Part shown: piece by piece, positions 49,761-59,381 of the stretch
Layout: each line of letters begins with the position of its first letter
Numbering within the stretch: the stretch's first letter is position 1
Origin: Streptomyces antarcticus
GTDB lineage: Bacteria; Actinomycetota; Actinomycetes; Streptomycetales; Streptomycetaceae
DNA length: 64,000 nucleotides
NCBI RefSeq assembly: GCF_026627255.1
Contig: NZ_JAPNLM010000020.1
Span: 1 to 64,000 of the forward strand
Direction of reading: 5' to 3'
Made by a program: the position numbers and the translations under genes
Notes under the pieces: model-generated
Database searches by the model: none
Seen by the model: only the letters and a program-made list of their open reading frames with translations
Told to the model about the DNA's origin: nothing

Positions 49761-51374
49761 TTGACCACAGTCGAGACCTCTGCCATTCCGGTCGCCTTCG
49801 ACGGTGAGACCCTGACCATCGACGGTGTGCGGCAGGTAGCCCAGGAGGGCGTGCAGGCCCAGGTGTCCAGCGACACGCTGGACAAGGCCCGCAAGAGCCG
49901 TGAGATCTTCGAAGGCATAGCCGAGCAGAACATCCCGATCTACGGGGTGACCACCGGCTACGGCGAGATGATCTACATGCAGGTGGACAAGTCCAAGGAG
50001 ACGGAGCTCCAGACCAACCTGGTCCGGAGCCACAGCGCCGGCGTGGGCCCCATGTTCGCGGAGGACGAGGCCCGTGCCATCGTCGCCGCCCGCCTCAACA
50101 CCCTCGCCAAGGGATACTCCGCGGTCCGCCCCGAGATCATCGAGCGCCTGGCCCTCTACCTGAACCTGGGCATCACGCCCGCCATCCCGGAGATCGGCTC
50201 GCTCGGCGCCAGCGGCGACCTCGCGCCCCTCTCGCACGTGGCGAGCACCCTGATCGGCGAGGGCTACGTCCTGCGCGACGGCAAGCGCGTCAAGACCAAG
50301 GTGGTCCTCGACGAGCACTGCATCGAGCCGCTCCAGCTCCGCTTCAAGGAGGGCCTGGCCCTCATCAACGGCACCTCGGCCATGACCGGCCTCGGCTCCC
50401 TCGTCGTGGGCCGCGCGCTCACCCAGGCGCGCCAGGCCGAGATCGTCAGCGCGCTGCTGATCGAGACGCTGCGCGGTTCCACCAGCCCGTTCCTGGCCGA
50501 AGGCCACGACATCGCGCGCCCGCACCAGGGGCAGATCGACTCCGCCGCAAACATGCGCGCGCTGATGAACGGCAGCCACCTCACCGTCGAGCACGCGGAC
50601 CTGCGCCGTACGCTCCAGGAGAGCAAGGACACCGACAAGGACGTCCAGCGCTCGGAGATCTACCTCCAGAAGGCGTACTCGCTGCGCGCGATCCCGCAGG
50701 TCGTCGGCGCCGTGCGCGACACCCTCTACCACGCGGTGCACAAGCTGGAGATCGAGCTCAACTCCGCGAACGACAACCCGCTGTTCTTCGAAGGCCAGGA
50801 GATCTTCCACGGCGCGAACTTCCACGGCCAGCCGATCGCGTTCGCCATGGACTTCGTCACGATCGCCCTGACGCAGCTCGGCGTCCTGGCGGAGCGCCAG
50901 ATCAACCGTGTCCTGAACCGCCACCTGAGCTACGGGCTCCCCGAGTTCCTCGTCGCCGCCGACCCGGGCCTGCACAGCGGGTTCGCCGGCGCGCAGTACC
51001 CCGCCACCGCTCTCGTCGCCGAGAACCGCACGATCGCCCCGGCCAGCACCCAGAGCGTTCCGTCCAACGGTGACAACCAGGACATCGTCAGCATGGGTCT
51101 GATCGCCGCTCGCAACGCCCGGCGCGTGCTGGACAACAACAACAAGATCCTCGCCGTCGAGTTCCTCGCCGCCGCCCAGGCGGTGGACATCTCGGGCCGT
51201 TACGACGGTCTGAGCCCCGCGGCGCAGGCCACCTACAACGCGGTGCGCGCGCTGGTGCCGACGCTGGGCGTGGACCGGTACATGGCGGACGACATCGAGC
51301 TGATCGCCGCAGCGCTCTCGCGCGGCGAGTTCCTGGAGGCGCTCAACCGCCACACGGAGCTCGAACTGCGCTGA
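49761..51374 (+). CDS. MIO-dependent tyrosine 2,3-aminomutase, SgcC4-like
   Basis: A 537-aa member of the ammonia-lyase/aminomutase family. Ala150-Ser151-Gly152 in GSLGASGDLAPL forms the MIO cofactor. Tyr61 in IYGVTTGYGEM is the catalytic base, and RSHSAGVG, NSANDNPLFF and FHGANFHGQPIA follow. Long stretches agree almost residue for residue with my memory of SgcC4 of C-1027, which turns L-Tyr into (S)-beta-Tyr, so aminomutase activity is favoured over simple lyase activity. I chose TTG 49761 because GGAG is eight bases upstream; GTG 49752 is in frame and possible. It follows the A domain by 66 bp. Confidence 0.92.
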   Translation: MTTVETSAIPVAFDGETLTIDGVRQVAQEGVQAQVSSDTLDKARKSREIFEGIAEQNIPIYGVTTGYGEMIYMQVDKSKETELQTNLVRSHSAGVGPMFAEDEARAIVAARLNTLAKGYSAVRPEIIERLALYLNLGITPAIPEIGSLGASGDLAPLSHVASTLIGEGYVLRDGKRVKTKVVLDEHCIEPLQLRFKEGLALINGTSAMTGLGSLVVGRALTQARQAEIVSALLIETLRGSTSPFLAEGHDIARPHQGQIDSAANMRALMNGSHLTVEHADLRRTLQESKDTDKDVQRSEIYLQKAYSLRAIPQVVGAVRDTLYHAVHKLEIELNSANDNPLFFEGQEIFHGANFHGQPIAFAMDFVTIALTQLGVLAERQINRVLNRHLSYGLPEFLVAADPGLHSGFAGAQYPATALVAENRTIAPASTQSVPSNGDNQDIVSMGLIAARNARRVLDNNNKILAVEFLAAAQAVDISGRYDGLSPAAQATYNAVRALVPTLGVDRYMADDIELIAAALSRGEFLEALNRHTELELR

Positions 51375-51521
51375 GCCACGCCCCTCCCGCCACGCGGCCG
51401 GACCCCGGGTCACCGGGAGCCCGGCCGCCGGCCGGGGCCCCTCAGCGCCACGCCCCAGGACGGCCCGTACACGCCGGACCGGCACGCACCGCACCACCTC
51501 GCCCGAAAGGACGCGCCACCC

Positions 51522-53057
51522 ATGACTCCCCGCACGGTCGGTCCGACGACCGACGCCTCGCTGACCGCCCTGCTCCAGGCTTCTCCGGACCGCATCGACG
51601 AGGCGTTCCTACGCCTCGCGGGCGAACTGTGGAAGGACGGTGAGGCCACCGAGGAGGCACTGCCGTCCGTGCCCGCGCTCGTGGCCGCTCTGGCGGTCGC
51701 CGACGGCAGCCGCCAGGGTCATCTCGCGCTGCTGCTCGGGCTGCTCGCCGAGACGGAACACACCGCGGCGGAGCAGCCGCTCACCGAGGCCGTGCGCGCC
51801 GGGCTCGACCGCTACCTTCCGCTGCTGACCGACTCGGCCGCCGGCGGCCCGCTCCAGCTGGGGGCGCTGTACCTCCTCTCGCACCTGGGCGGTGACCGCG
51901 AGCGCATCCTGGCCGCTGCCGCCGGGACCGAGCTGACACCCGACGACCGGACCCGGCTGGAGCGCTGCCTCCAGCCGCTCGACCCGCAGGACGTGGTCCT
52001 GGGCCGGGTCTGGCCCTCGCCGCACGAATGGCAGCTGAACGCCGACGAGGTGGCCTTCGACCAGGGCTGGATCCAGAACCTGTCCCCCGAGGCGCTGGCC
52101 GCGACCTGGGCCAGCGACACCCGGTCGGTGTTCGCCTACACCGGCGCGAAGGCGCTGTGGGCCCTGCGCAACGGCACGCCGACCGTCGTCCACGACACGA
52201 GCGTCCACGCGGGCGCCCGTCCCGCCGACCCGCCGGCCCCCCGCATCGAGGAGTTCAGCCGCTTCTCCGACGTGCTGCGATGCCCGGGGTGCCGGGGCGG
52301 TCTCTCCTACGAGGCGGAGGGCGCGGCCTGCACCGTCTGTGACCGGAGCTACCCGCTGCCCAACGGCGTACTGGACCTCTCGGCCGGCGCCGGCGACAAC
52401 CACGGCGAGTCGGACGTCCTGCAGAACGCCGCCGCCATGCGGGGCATCGGGTTCCACTACGAGAACGTCCTGCGCCCGGCCTTCCTCCGGGTGATGGGCC
52501 AGAACTGGGGCGGCCAGGTCACTCCGACCGACGAGGACGCGTACCTGGCGGAGCACCTCGCCCCCGCCGACGGTCCCGTCCTGGACGTGGCCGCCGGGGC
52601 CGGCCGCTGGACGGCCGTCGTGGCGCAGACCACGGGCGCGGACAACGTCCTCGCGCTCGACCTGATCGCCCCCATGCTGGCAGGGCTGCGCGCCAGGCTG
52701 CCGGAGATCGCCACGCTGCGTGCCAGCGCCCTGGCGCTGCCCGTCGCCGACGGTTCCCTCGCGGCCGTCAACTGCTGGAACGCGCTCCAGGCCCTTCCCG
52801 ACGCCGGTGCGGCGATCGACGAGATCGGCCGGGCTCTGCGTCCGGGCGGCCGGCTGACGCTGCTGACGTTCCGCTGGGGTTCGGACCCGCTGTACCGCTA
52901 CTTCCAGGGATCCCACGCGTTCCCCGGCAGCCCCGACGGAATCAAGCTGTTCGAGGCCGAGCAGATCCGGACTTGGCTGAATGGAGCCGGACTTTCCATC
53001 GTCGAGGAGTCGGGACCCGGCACGTTCGTCCTGATCACCGCGGAAAAGCAGGCCTGA
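51522..53057 (+). CDS. SAM methyltransferase with N-terminal helical region and zinc-ribbon-like element
   Basis: A 511-aa protein. Residues 1-245 are helical and unrecognised (MTPRTVGPTTDASLTALLQ). Residues about 247-285 contain CPGCRGGLSYEAEGAACTVCD, a Trm112-like Cys4 knuckle. The remainder is a class I methyltransferase with VLDVAAGAGRWTAVVAQ (motif I), LALDL (II) and ALRPGGRLTLLTF. It probably methylates an O or N of the aryl amino acid or final product. ATG 51522 has GAAAGG upstream. The long N-terminal region may bind the substrate or a partner. Confidence 0.8.
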   Translation: MTPRTVGPTTDASLTALLQASPDRIDEAFLRLAGELWKDGEATEEALPSVPALVAALAVADGSRQGHLALLLGLLAETEHTAAEQPLTEAVRAGLDRYLPLLTDSAAGGPLQLGALYLLSHLGGDRERILAAAAGTELTPDDRTRLERCLQPLDPQDVVLGRVWPSPHEWQLNADEVAFDQGWIQNLSPEALAATWASDTRSVFAYTGAKALWALRNGTPTVVHDTSVHAGARPADPPAPRIEEFSRFSDVLRCPGCRGGLSYEAEGAACTVCDRSYPLPNGVLDLSAGAGDNHGESDVLQNAAAMRGIGFHYENVLRPAFLRVMGQNWGGQVTPTDEDAYLAEHLAPADGPVLDVAAGAGRWTAVVAQTTGADNVLALDLIAPMLAGLRARLPEIATLRASALALPVADGSLAAVNCWNALQALPDAGAAIDEIGRALRPGGRLTLLTFRWGSDPLYRYFQGSHAFPGSPDGIKLFEAEQIRTWLNGAGLSIVEESGPGTFVLITAEKQA

Positions 53058-53205
53058 CGAAGAGCCTCGGTGTGCGGCGGGCCGAACCCCCGCGAGCACG
53101 CCGCACGCCGAGCCGTACTCAGCAACATTGAATATGGAATGGGAAGCCGCCACGGTGCAAGGATTCCGTCGGCCCCATTCCGGTGACCGATATCAGGAGA
53201 ATTCC

Positions 53206-54387
53206 ATGAAGACCATCGAGGCGCCGACGCGCGAAGAGCTCATTCGCCGCGCATCCGACCTGATTCCGCTGCTGCAGAAGAACGCCCTTTCCGGCGAGGA
53301 GAACCGGCGCCTTCCCCAGGAGACGGTCGAGGCGCTCGCCGAGGCCGGAATTTTCAAGATGCGCGTCCCGCACCGTTTCGGCGGTTACGAGTCGGACATG
53401 CGCACCGTCGTCGACACGCTCGCCGAGATCGCGCGCGGCGACGGCTCCGCCGCCTGGGTCGCCTCCGTGTACGCGATCAGCGCGTGGATGGTCGGCCTGT
53501 TCCCCGATGAGGTCCAGGACGAGATCTTCTCGACCCCCGACGTGCGCATCAGCGGCATCCTGAGCCCGACCGCCATGGCCCACCCGGTCCCCGGCGGTGT
53601 CGTGGTGAACGGCAAGTGGTCGTTCAACAGCGGTGTCCAGGACAGCCACTGGAACACCAACGCCGCGATCCTGATCGGCGAGGACGGCCAGCCGCAGCCC
53701 GTGATGCTCGCCATCCCGGTCAGCGAGCTGACGATCGTGGACGACTGGCACACCGCCGGCCTGCGCGGCTCGGGCAGTGTCACCACTCTCGCCGAGAACG
53801 TCTTCGTGCCGGAGCAGCGTGTCCTTCCGATGGTCCCCGTCCTCATGGGCCAGCACCGCTCCGTGCTCAACGCCGGCTCCCCGCTGTACAGCGCGCCCTT
53901 CATGCCGACCGCCTGCGCGACCATCTCGGCGCCCGCGCTCGGTATGGCCAAGGCCGCCAGGGACGCCTTCTTCGACCGTCTGCCGGGCCGCAAGATCACG
54001 TACACCTCGTACGAGAACCAGCAGGAGGCGCCGCTGACGCACCTCCAGGTCGCCGAGGCCACCGTCAAGATCGACGAGGCCGAGTTCCACGCCCACCGCG
54101 CGGCCCAGATGGTCGACGCCAAGGGCGCGGCCGGCGAGGAGTGGACGCTGGAGGAGCGGGCCCGTGTCCGCCTCGACCTCGGCGCGGTCACGCAGCGCGC
54201 CAAGGAGGCCGTCGACATCCTCAACACCGCGAGCGGCGGTTCCTCGGTCTACTCCGAGGTGCCGATCCAGCGCATCGAGCGCGATGTGCAGACGCTGAAC
54301 CTGCACGCGGTCCTCCACCCGAACACCAACCTCGAGCTGTACGGCCGGATCCTGTGCGGCCAGGAGCCCAACACCGTTTACCTGTAA
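53206..54387 (+). CDS. group D flavin-dependent monooxygenase / acyl-CoA-dehydrogenase fold
   Basis: A 393-aa protein. The fold is ACAD-like, but the sequence matches the two-component oxygenase branch (HsaA and sugar N-oxygenases): KMRVPHRFGGYESDM, EIARGDGSAAWVASVYA, GKWSFNSGVQDSHW and WHTAGLRGSGS. These proteins use reduced flavin supplied by a separate reductase to hydroxylate phenols or amines. The FMN-reductase domain at about 24768-25352 is a possible partner. ATG 53206 follows CAGGAGA. It precedes the P450-ADH gene by 28 bp and likely works on the same intermediate. Confidence 0.82.
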   Translation: MKTIEAPTREELIRRASDLIPLLQKNALSGEENRRLPQETVEALAEAGIFKMRVPHRFGGYESDMRTVVDTLAEIARGDGSAAWVASVYAISAWMVGLFPDEVQDEIFSTPDVRISGILSPTAMAHPVPGGVVVNGKWSFNSGVQDSHWNTNAAILIGEDGQPQPVMLAIPVSELTIVDDWHTAGLRGSGSVTTLAENVFVPEQRVLPMVPVLMGQHRSVLNAGSPLYSAPFMPTACATISAPALGMAKAARDAFFDRLPGRKITYTSYENQQEAPLTHLQVAEATVKIDEAEFHAHRAAQMVDAKGAAGEEWTLEERARVRLDLGAVTQRAKEAVDILNTASGGSSVYSEVPIQRIERDVQTLNLHAVLHPNTNLELYGRILCGQEPNTVYL

Positions 54388-54415
54388 GCACCGAATCGCT
54401 GTGGAGGACTTCCTG

Positions 54416-56662
54416 ATGGACCGATGCCCCGTCGCCCTGGATCCCGCGGGCAACGACGTACACGCCGAGGGCTCGCGCATTCGCGAACAGGGACCGGTGG
54501 CCCGGATCGAGCTGCCCGGCGGCGTACTGGCGTGGTCGGTGACCGACTACGCCGCCGCCCGGGAAGTTCTCAGCGACCACCGATTCTCCAAGGACGGCCG
54601 CCGTCACTTCGACGCGTACGTCAATGGTGAGGTCGGCGAGGACTTCCCGATGATCGGGTGGGTCCTCATGGAGAACATGACCACCGCCTACGGCGCCGAC
54701 CACACCCGGCTCCGCAAGCCGTGCGCGCACTCCTTCACACCCCGGCGCGTGGAGGCCCTGCGCCCGGCGGTGGCGGCGATCGCGAACGAGCTCCTCGACG
54801 AACTGGCCGCCGTACCGGCCGGCCGGCCCGTCGACCTCAAGGCGCTCTTCGCCCACCCGCTCCCGGCCCGCGCCATCTGCGACCTGTTCGGTGTCCCGGC
54901 CGAGGCCCGTGCCGACATGCTGCGCGGCGGCGAGGTCAACGTCGACACGAGCATCTCCCCGGAGGAGGCCGCGGCCAACGTCGCGCGCTGGCACCAGGAG
55001 ATGCTCGACTTCGTCGAGTCCAAGCGCCGGACGCCGGGCGACGACCTGACCAGCGACCTCGTGGCCGCCCAGCGCGAGGACAGCTCGCTGCTCTCGGACG
55101 ACGAACTCGTCGGCACCCTGCACATCATGCTCGCCACCGGAACCGAACCGGTGAAGAACCTCATCGCCAACGCCGTGCTCGCCCTGCTGACCCACCCGGA
55201 CCAGCTGGAGCTGGTCCGCAGCGGGCAGGCCACCTGGCAGGACGTCATCGAGGAGACCCTGCGGGTGGAGGCTCCGGTCGCCCACCTGCCGTTCCGCTTC
55301 GCCGTCGAGGACGTCGAGATCGCGGGCGTCACCATAGCCAAGGGCGAGCCCGTTCTGGTCAACTACGCGGCCGTCGGCCGTGACCCGCAGCTGCACGGGG
55401 ACGACGCGGACCGTTTCGACATCACCCGCGAGAACAAGGAGAACCTCTCCTTCGGGCACGCCATCTACCGGTGCATCGGCCAGCCGCTCGCGCTGCTGGA
55501 GGCCGAGATCGCACTGTCCTCCCTGTTCGAGCGTTTCCCGAACCTGGGCCTGGCCGTGCCGGCCGAGGAGATCGGCCCGCAGGGCACCTTCATCATGAAC
55601 GGCGTCGCCGAACTTCCCGTGCTGCTGGACGCGCGGCCCGCCACGATGAAGGCTGCCGTGGTCGCCGAGGCCGGGGCGGTGTGGGAGCTGCGCGACGTCC
55701 CCGTCCCGCAGCCCGGTCCGGGCCAGGTCCTGATCAGGGTCCGGGCCTCCGGTCTGTGCCACAACGACCTGTGGCTGACCGACGGCCACTTCCCCTTCCC
55801 CCAGGCCGACACCGTCGTGGTGGGGCACGAGGGGGCCGGCGACGTGGCCGCCGTGGGTCCGGGCGTCACGAACCGAAAGCCGGGCGACCGGGTCGGCGCC
55901 ACCTGGGTGCAGGGCACGTGCGGCAGCTGCGACTACTGCGCGCTCGGGCTGCCGCTGACCGGCCAGTCCGGCATGAACTGCACCGCCCCCGTGATGAGCG
56001 GCCTGACCGTACCCGGCCACCACGCCGAGTACGTGGTGGTCCTCGCCGACTCGACCGTGCCGCTGCCCGACTCCGTCGGCTACGAGCAGGCGGCCCCGAT
56101 GCTCTGCGCCGGTTACACGTCCTTGAGCGCGCTGCGCGCCGCGGACCCCAAGCCGGGCGAGCGCGTCGCGGTCCTCGGCATCGGCGGCCTGGGGCACCTG
56201 GCCCTGCAGTTCTCGCGCGCCGGCGGCTTCGACACCGTCGCGATCACCCGCTCCCCCGACAAGCACGACCTGGCCCGTGAGCTCGGCGCGTCCACCGTCG
56301 TCGCCGACGGCGAGGAGCTGCGCGCCGCGGGCGGAGCCGACGTCATCCTCGTCACCGGCACCTCGTACGAGGCCGCCACCGACGCCCTCAAGGGCCTGCG
56401 GCCCAACGGCCGGCTGGTGCTGGCCACGATCGACCCCGAGGGCTCGTTCACGATCGCCCCGCACAGCCCCGTGTGGGCCCAGCGCCAGCAGATCATCGGC
56501 GCCACCCACAACGGGCTGGAGCACCTGACCGAGGCCCTGGACCTGCTGGCCGACGGCAAGGTCGCCCCGATCATCGAGGTCTTCCCCAAGGAGCGCATCG
56601 CGGAGGCGGTCGCGCTGGCCGCCAAGGGCGAGATCCGCTTCCGCGCCGTCATCACCTACTGA
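54416..56662 (+). CDS. cytochrome P450-zinc alcohol dehydrogenase fusion
   Basis: A 748-aa single frame. Residues 1-405 are a bacterial P450: ETLRVEA (ExxR), FGHAIYRCIG with heme-ligand Cys353, and an I-helix ATGTEPV (240-246) where the usual AG-x-(D/E)-T Thr is Pro245. Residues 411-748 are a medium-chain zinc alcohol dehydrogenase: GLCHND (catalytic Cys), VGHEGAGDVAAVG, a structural zinc site CGSCDYC...NC and the Rossmann motif GIGGLGHLALQ. Only about four residues join the modules, and Met411 fits an old start. The sequential logic is C-hydroxylation then oxidation to a carbonyl. ATG 54416 has GGAGG eight bases upstream. Electron partners are not in the window. Confidence 0.9.
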   Translation: MDRCPVALDPAGNDVHAEGSRIREQGPVARIELPGGVLAWSVTDYAAAREVLSDHRFSKDGRRHFDAYVNGEVGEDFPMIGWVLMENMTTAYGADHTRLRKPCAHSFTPRRVEALRPAVAAIANELLDELAAVPAGRPVDLKALFAHPLPARAICDLFGVPAEARADMLRGGEVNVDTSISPEEAAANVARWHQEMLDFVESKRRTPGDDLTSDLVAAQREDSSLLSDDELVGTLHIMLATGTEPVKNLIANAVLALLTHPDQLELVRSGQATWQDVIEETLRVEAPVAHLPFRFAVEDVEIAGVTIAKGEPVLVNYAAVGRDPQLHGDDADRFDITRENKENLSFGHAIYRCIGQPLALLEAEIALSSLFERFPNLGLAVPAEEIGPQGTFIMNGVAELPVLLDARPATMKAAVVAEAGAVWELRDVPVPQPGPGQVLIRVRASGLCHNDLWLTDGHFPFPQADTVVVGHEGAGDVAAVGPGVTNRKPGDRVGATWVQGTCGSCDYCALGLPLTGQSGMNCTAPVMSGLTVPGHHAEYVVVLADSTVPLPDSVGYEQAAPMLCAGYTSLSALRAADPKPGERVAVLGIGGLGHLALQFSRAGGFDTVAITRSPDKHDLARELGASTVVADGEELRAAGGADVILVTGTSYEAATDALKGLRPNGRLVLATIDPEGSFTIAPHSPVWAQRQQIIGATHNGLEHLTEALDLLADGKVAPIIEVFPKERIAEAVALAAKGEIRFRAVITY

Positions 56663-56691
56663 ACACACACGGCAGCCGAAGGAAGGAACAG

Positions 56692-57525
56692 ATGAGCACC
56701 ACGACAGCGGAAACGATCACCGGCGGCGAGCGGTGGGACGAGTCCTCAGCGATCTCGGACGTCTTCAACGACGGCCAGGCCCACCTGGGGTACTGGTACG
56801 GACCCGACGACGGCACCCCGATGGTTTCCGCCGCGCACCGGCTGACCCGCAAGGTCGCGGACGTACTGGGCGTGCGGGCCGGCGAGCGGCTGCTGGACGT
56901 CGGCTGCGGTCCCGGCGGCCCGTCCATCCAGATGGCCGAGGAGACCGGTGCCCGCGTCACGGGCATCACCATCAGCGGGTTCGAGGCCGAGGCCGGTACG
57001 CGCAAGGCCGCCGAGCGCGGCCTCGCGGACCGGGTCGACTTCGAGCACGGCGACTACTCGGAGCTCGGGCACCACGCGGACGGCTCGTTCGACGCCGTCA
57101 TGGCGATGGAGTCGCTCCAGTACTCACCCGACCTGGCCCGCACCCTGTCCGGACTGGAGCGTGTGCTGCGGCCGGGCGGTGCCCTGACGATGACGGATTA
57201 CACCCTCGCGCCCGGTGTGGGGCAGGCAGAACGCGACGTCCTCGCCGCGAACCTCGGCCTGCCCCTGCTCCAGCCCGTCGAGGCGTGGCTGGACGTGCTG
57301 CGCGAGGCCGGTCTCGAGGTCGAGGAGTGGACCCAGTGCGGGCCGCGCGTCTTCGGCATGGGGCCGAAGTACGTCGAGGCCGCCGAGCAGACCCGCGACA
57401 AGCTCGCCGCGGCCTTCGGCGAGGAGGCCGTGACCGGGCTCAAGCAGGCCATGGGCGACTTCTTCAGCCCGGGCGCGGATCAGATCGCGTACAGCATCGT
57501 CACCGCGCGCAAGCCGCGGCGCTGA
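56692..57525 (+). CDS. class I SAM methyltransferase
   Basis: A 277-aa methyltransferase. LLDVGCGPGGPSIQMAE is motif I, with FEHGDYSELGHHADGSFDAVMAME (motif II/IV region) and VLRPGGALTMTDY (motif VI). It is close in layout to small-molecule C- or O-methyltransferases such as those of the gamma-tocopherol/mitomycin type. ATG 56692 follows AAGGAAGG and lies 29 bp after the P450-ADH gene, so it completes this plus-strand operon; a long terminator follows. The target atom is unknown. Confidence 0.87.
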   Translation: MSTTTAETITGGERWDESSAISDVFNDGQAHLGYWYGPDDGTPMVSAAHRLTRKVADVLGVRAGERLLDVGCGPGGPSIQMAEETGARVTGITISGFEAEAGTRKAAERGLADRVDFEHGDYSELGHHADGSFDAVMAMESLQYSPDLARTLSGLERVLRPGGALTMTDYTLAPGVGQAERDVLAANLGLPLLQPVEAWLDVLREAGLEVEEWTQCGPRVFGMGPKYVEAAEQTRDKLAAAFGEEAVTGLKQAMGDFFSPGADQIAYSIVTARKPRR

Positions 57526-57549
57526 CCGGCTGACCGCCGGCCGGGCCGG

Positions 57550-57611
57550 CGCACCACAACGGGAGAGGGGCCCACCGCCTGAGCGGTGGGCCCCTCTCCC
57601 GTTGTGGTGCG
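57550..57611. terminator. bidirectional terminator, 29-bp perfect stem
   Basis: Arms 57550-57578 and 57583-57611 are exact complements with a CTGA loop. It lies between the plus-strand methyltransferase (ends 57525) and the convergent minus-strand YCII gene (ends 57627), and should end both transcripts. Confidence 0.95.
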
Positions 57612-57626
57612 AGTGCGAGGCGCGGA

Positions 57627-57986
57627 CTACTCGGCGCCGGCCTCGTGGACCACCTCACGGACCTCGACGGCCGTGAGCTTGGCATCCGGGATCAGCGCGG
57701 CCAGTTCGACGGCGCGCTCCTTGGAAGCCACGTCCACGACGTAGTAGCCGCACAGGAACGCCTCGCCCGGGACGTAGGCACCGGTGGCGGTCTCGGTGGC
57801 GCCGTCCCTGACCTTGACCGTGGTGGTGTTCGCCGGGAAGTCGAGGGCCTTCGTGCCGACCATCTCGCCGCTCTTGCCTATGACCTGCTGGAAGCTGTCA
57901 TGGCCGTCGAACACCTCTTGCTGCTGGTCGGCGCTCAGCGCCTCCCACACGACGGGGTTCATGTGCATGATGAGCAGGAACTTCAC
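57627..57986 (-). CDS. YCII/DGPF-domain small protein
   Basis: A 119-aa protein starting at GTG 57986. MKFLLIMHMNPVVWEAL and the late YYVVDVASKERAVELAALIPDA match the ferredoxin-like YCII fold (DGPF family), often found near sigma factors and of uncertain enzymatic role, with a conserved His/Asp pair in some members. It lies 6 bp downstream of the condensation-domain gene and probably belongs to the same minus-strand transcript. A small-molecule-binding or dehydrochlorinase-like role is possible; function is unproven. Confidence 0.75.
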   Translation of the reverse strand: MKFLLIMHMNPVVWEALSADQQQEVFDGHDSFQQVIGKSGEMVGTKALDFPANTTTVKVRDGATETATGAYVPGEAFLCGYYVVDVASKERAVELAALIPDAKLTAVEVREVVHEAGAE

Positions 57987-57992
57987 GTGCTG

Positions 57993-59381
57993 TCACTCCT
58001 GGGTGTCGGTCCGGTTGCGGTAATCGGGAAGGGGGGCGTCGGGGGCGGTCAGCAGCTCCTGGAGCACCTCGCGGAAGCCCGCGACCAGGGCCACGACCGT
58101 GCTCTCGTCGTAGAGGTTGCTGCTGAAGCCGAGCTCTCCGATGAGGTCTCCGGAGGCATCGGTCTCCAGGCACAGCAGCATTCCGTCGGGGATGTCGGAT
58201 CCCACGGGCTGGGAGAGCACCTTGCGGCGGATCGCCGAGTACGCCAGTGGGCCCACGTGCTCGTCGGCCATGGTGAACGGCGTCTGGATGACCTGGAAGA
58301 CACAGGAGGCCAGTCCGTCGACGGCGACCCGTTCCATGAGATCGGGCGCCTCCTCCAGGACGTGTGCCAGCGGGATCTCCCGCGTGTACGCCTTGAGGCA
58401 GGCAGTGCGTGTCCGCCCGACCACCTCACGGAAGGTGGCGCATCCGCCGAGGTCGGTGCGCAGCGGCAGGAAGTTGAAGAACGACCCCACGGCGTCCTGG
58501 AAGCGGGCCTGGCTGCGGCCGGGGGTGAAGGTCGGGACGACGACGTCCGTGTCGCCCGTCTGCCGGTGCAGGAAGACGTTGAAAGCGGCCAGCAGGACCA
58601 TGAACGGCGAGCTGCGGGTGGCGGCGGCCACCTGTCCCGCGGCGGTGCACAGCTCCTCGCCGTACGAGAAGCGGTGCCAGGCGGTGGTGAAGACCGGCTC
58701 CCGGGAACGCAGCCGGTCCGTGGGCAGCGCGAGCGCCCGGGCTCCTTCGAGCTCGGCGCGCCAGAAGGCGCGCGCCGACCGGCCTGCCTCCAGTGCCTCG
58801 TCGGTGCGCTGCCACTGGGCGTACTCACGGTACTGGGGCGCCTCGCCGAGGGCGGGTCCGGACGCACCCGCGCGTTCGGCGTAGAGCGCCGCGAGGTCCC
58901 GGAGGATGACCTGCATGGACCAGGCGTCGACCGCCGTGTGGTGGGCGATCAGCGCCAGTACGGCGTCCTCGCCGTCGAACCGGCCCAGCACCGCACGCAG
59001 CAGCGGCAGCCGGCGCACGCTGATGGTGTCCGCGGCGATCTCGTTGAGGAGCTCCTCGGCCAGCAGGTCCCGCGGCCGGGTGTCCGACGGGTCGGTGGCC
59101 GGCAGGTCGCGCACCTCCAGGGGCACGATGGAGGCACCGAAGATCCGCTGGTGGCCTCCCCCTTCGCCACGGACGACCGTGGTCCGCAGCGCCTCGTGGC
59201 GCTCGACGACGTCGTCGAGCGCGGCCTGGAGCACCGTGAGGTCGATGGCGCCCCGTACCCGCCAGCCGTCGACGATGTGGAAGCGCGGGCCGAAGGGGCC
59301 CATGTCGTCTCCCTTGTCCCACAGGCACAGGAACTCCTGCTGGACCGAGAGCGGAACCTCCGGGGCCTCGGTGGCGCTCAC
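57993..59381 (-). CDS. free-standing NRPS condensation enzyme, SgcC5-like
   Basis: A 462-aa C domain. The catalytic motif is His147-His148-x3-Asp152 (IAHHTAVDAWS), with LSVQQEFLC near the start, FHRFSYGEEL-like and VGSFFNFLPLRTDL motifs later. A stand-alone C enzyme of this kind in C-1027 (SgcC5) joins PCP-bound beta-tyrosine to an alcohol of the enediyne core by ester formation. GTG 59381 overlaps the PCP stop (GTGA), so the two are made together. The acceptor here is unknown and could be an alcohol or an amine. Confidence 0.88.
   Translation of the reverse strand: MSATEAPEVPLSVQQEFLCLWDKGDDMGPFGPRFHIVDGWRVRGAIDLTVLQAALDDVVERHEALRTTVVRGEGGGHQRIFGASIVPLEVRDLPATDPSDTRPRDLLAEELLNEIAADTISVRRLPLLRAVLGRFDGEDAVLALIAHHTAVDAWSMQVILRDLAALYAERAGASGPALGEAPQYREYAQWQRTDEALEAGRSARAFWRAELEGARALALPTDRLRSREPVFTTAWHRFSYGEELCTAAGQVAAATRSSPFMVLLAAFNVFLHRQTGDTDVVVPTFTPGRSQARFQDAVGSFFNFLPLRTDLGGCATFREVVGRTRTACLKAYTREIPLAHVLEEAPDLMERVAVDGLASCVFQVIQTPFTMADEHVGPLAYSAIRRKVLSQPVGSDIPDGMLLCLETDASGDLIGELGFSSNLYDESTVVALVAGFREVLQELLTAPDAPLPDYRNRTDTQE

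Noticed and set aside
49761..51374. Histidine ammonia-lyase (hutH)
   Set aside because: It shares the MIO fold, but the sequence agrees closely with SgcC4-type tyrosine aminomutases and it sits beside an A domain rather than hut genes.
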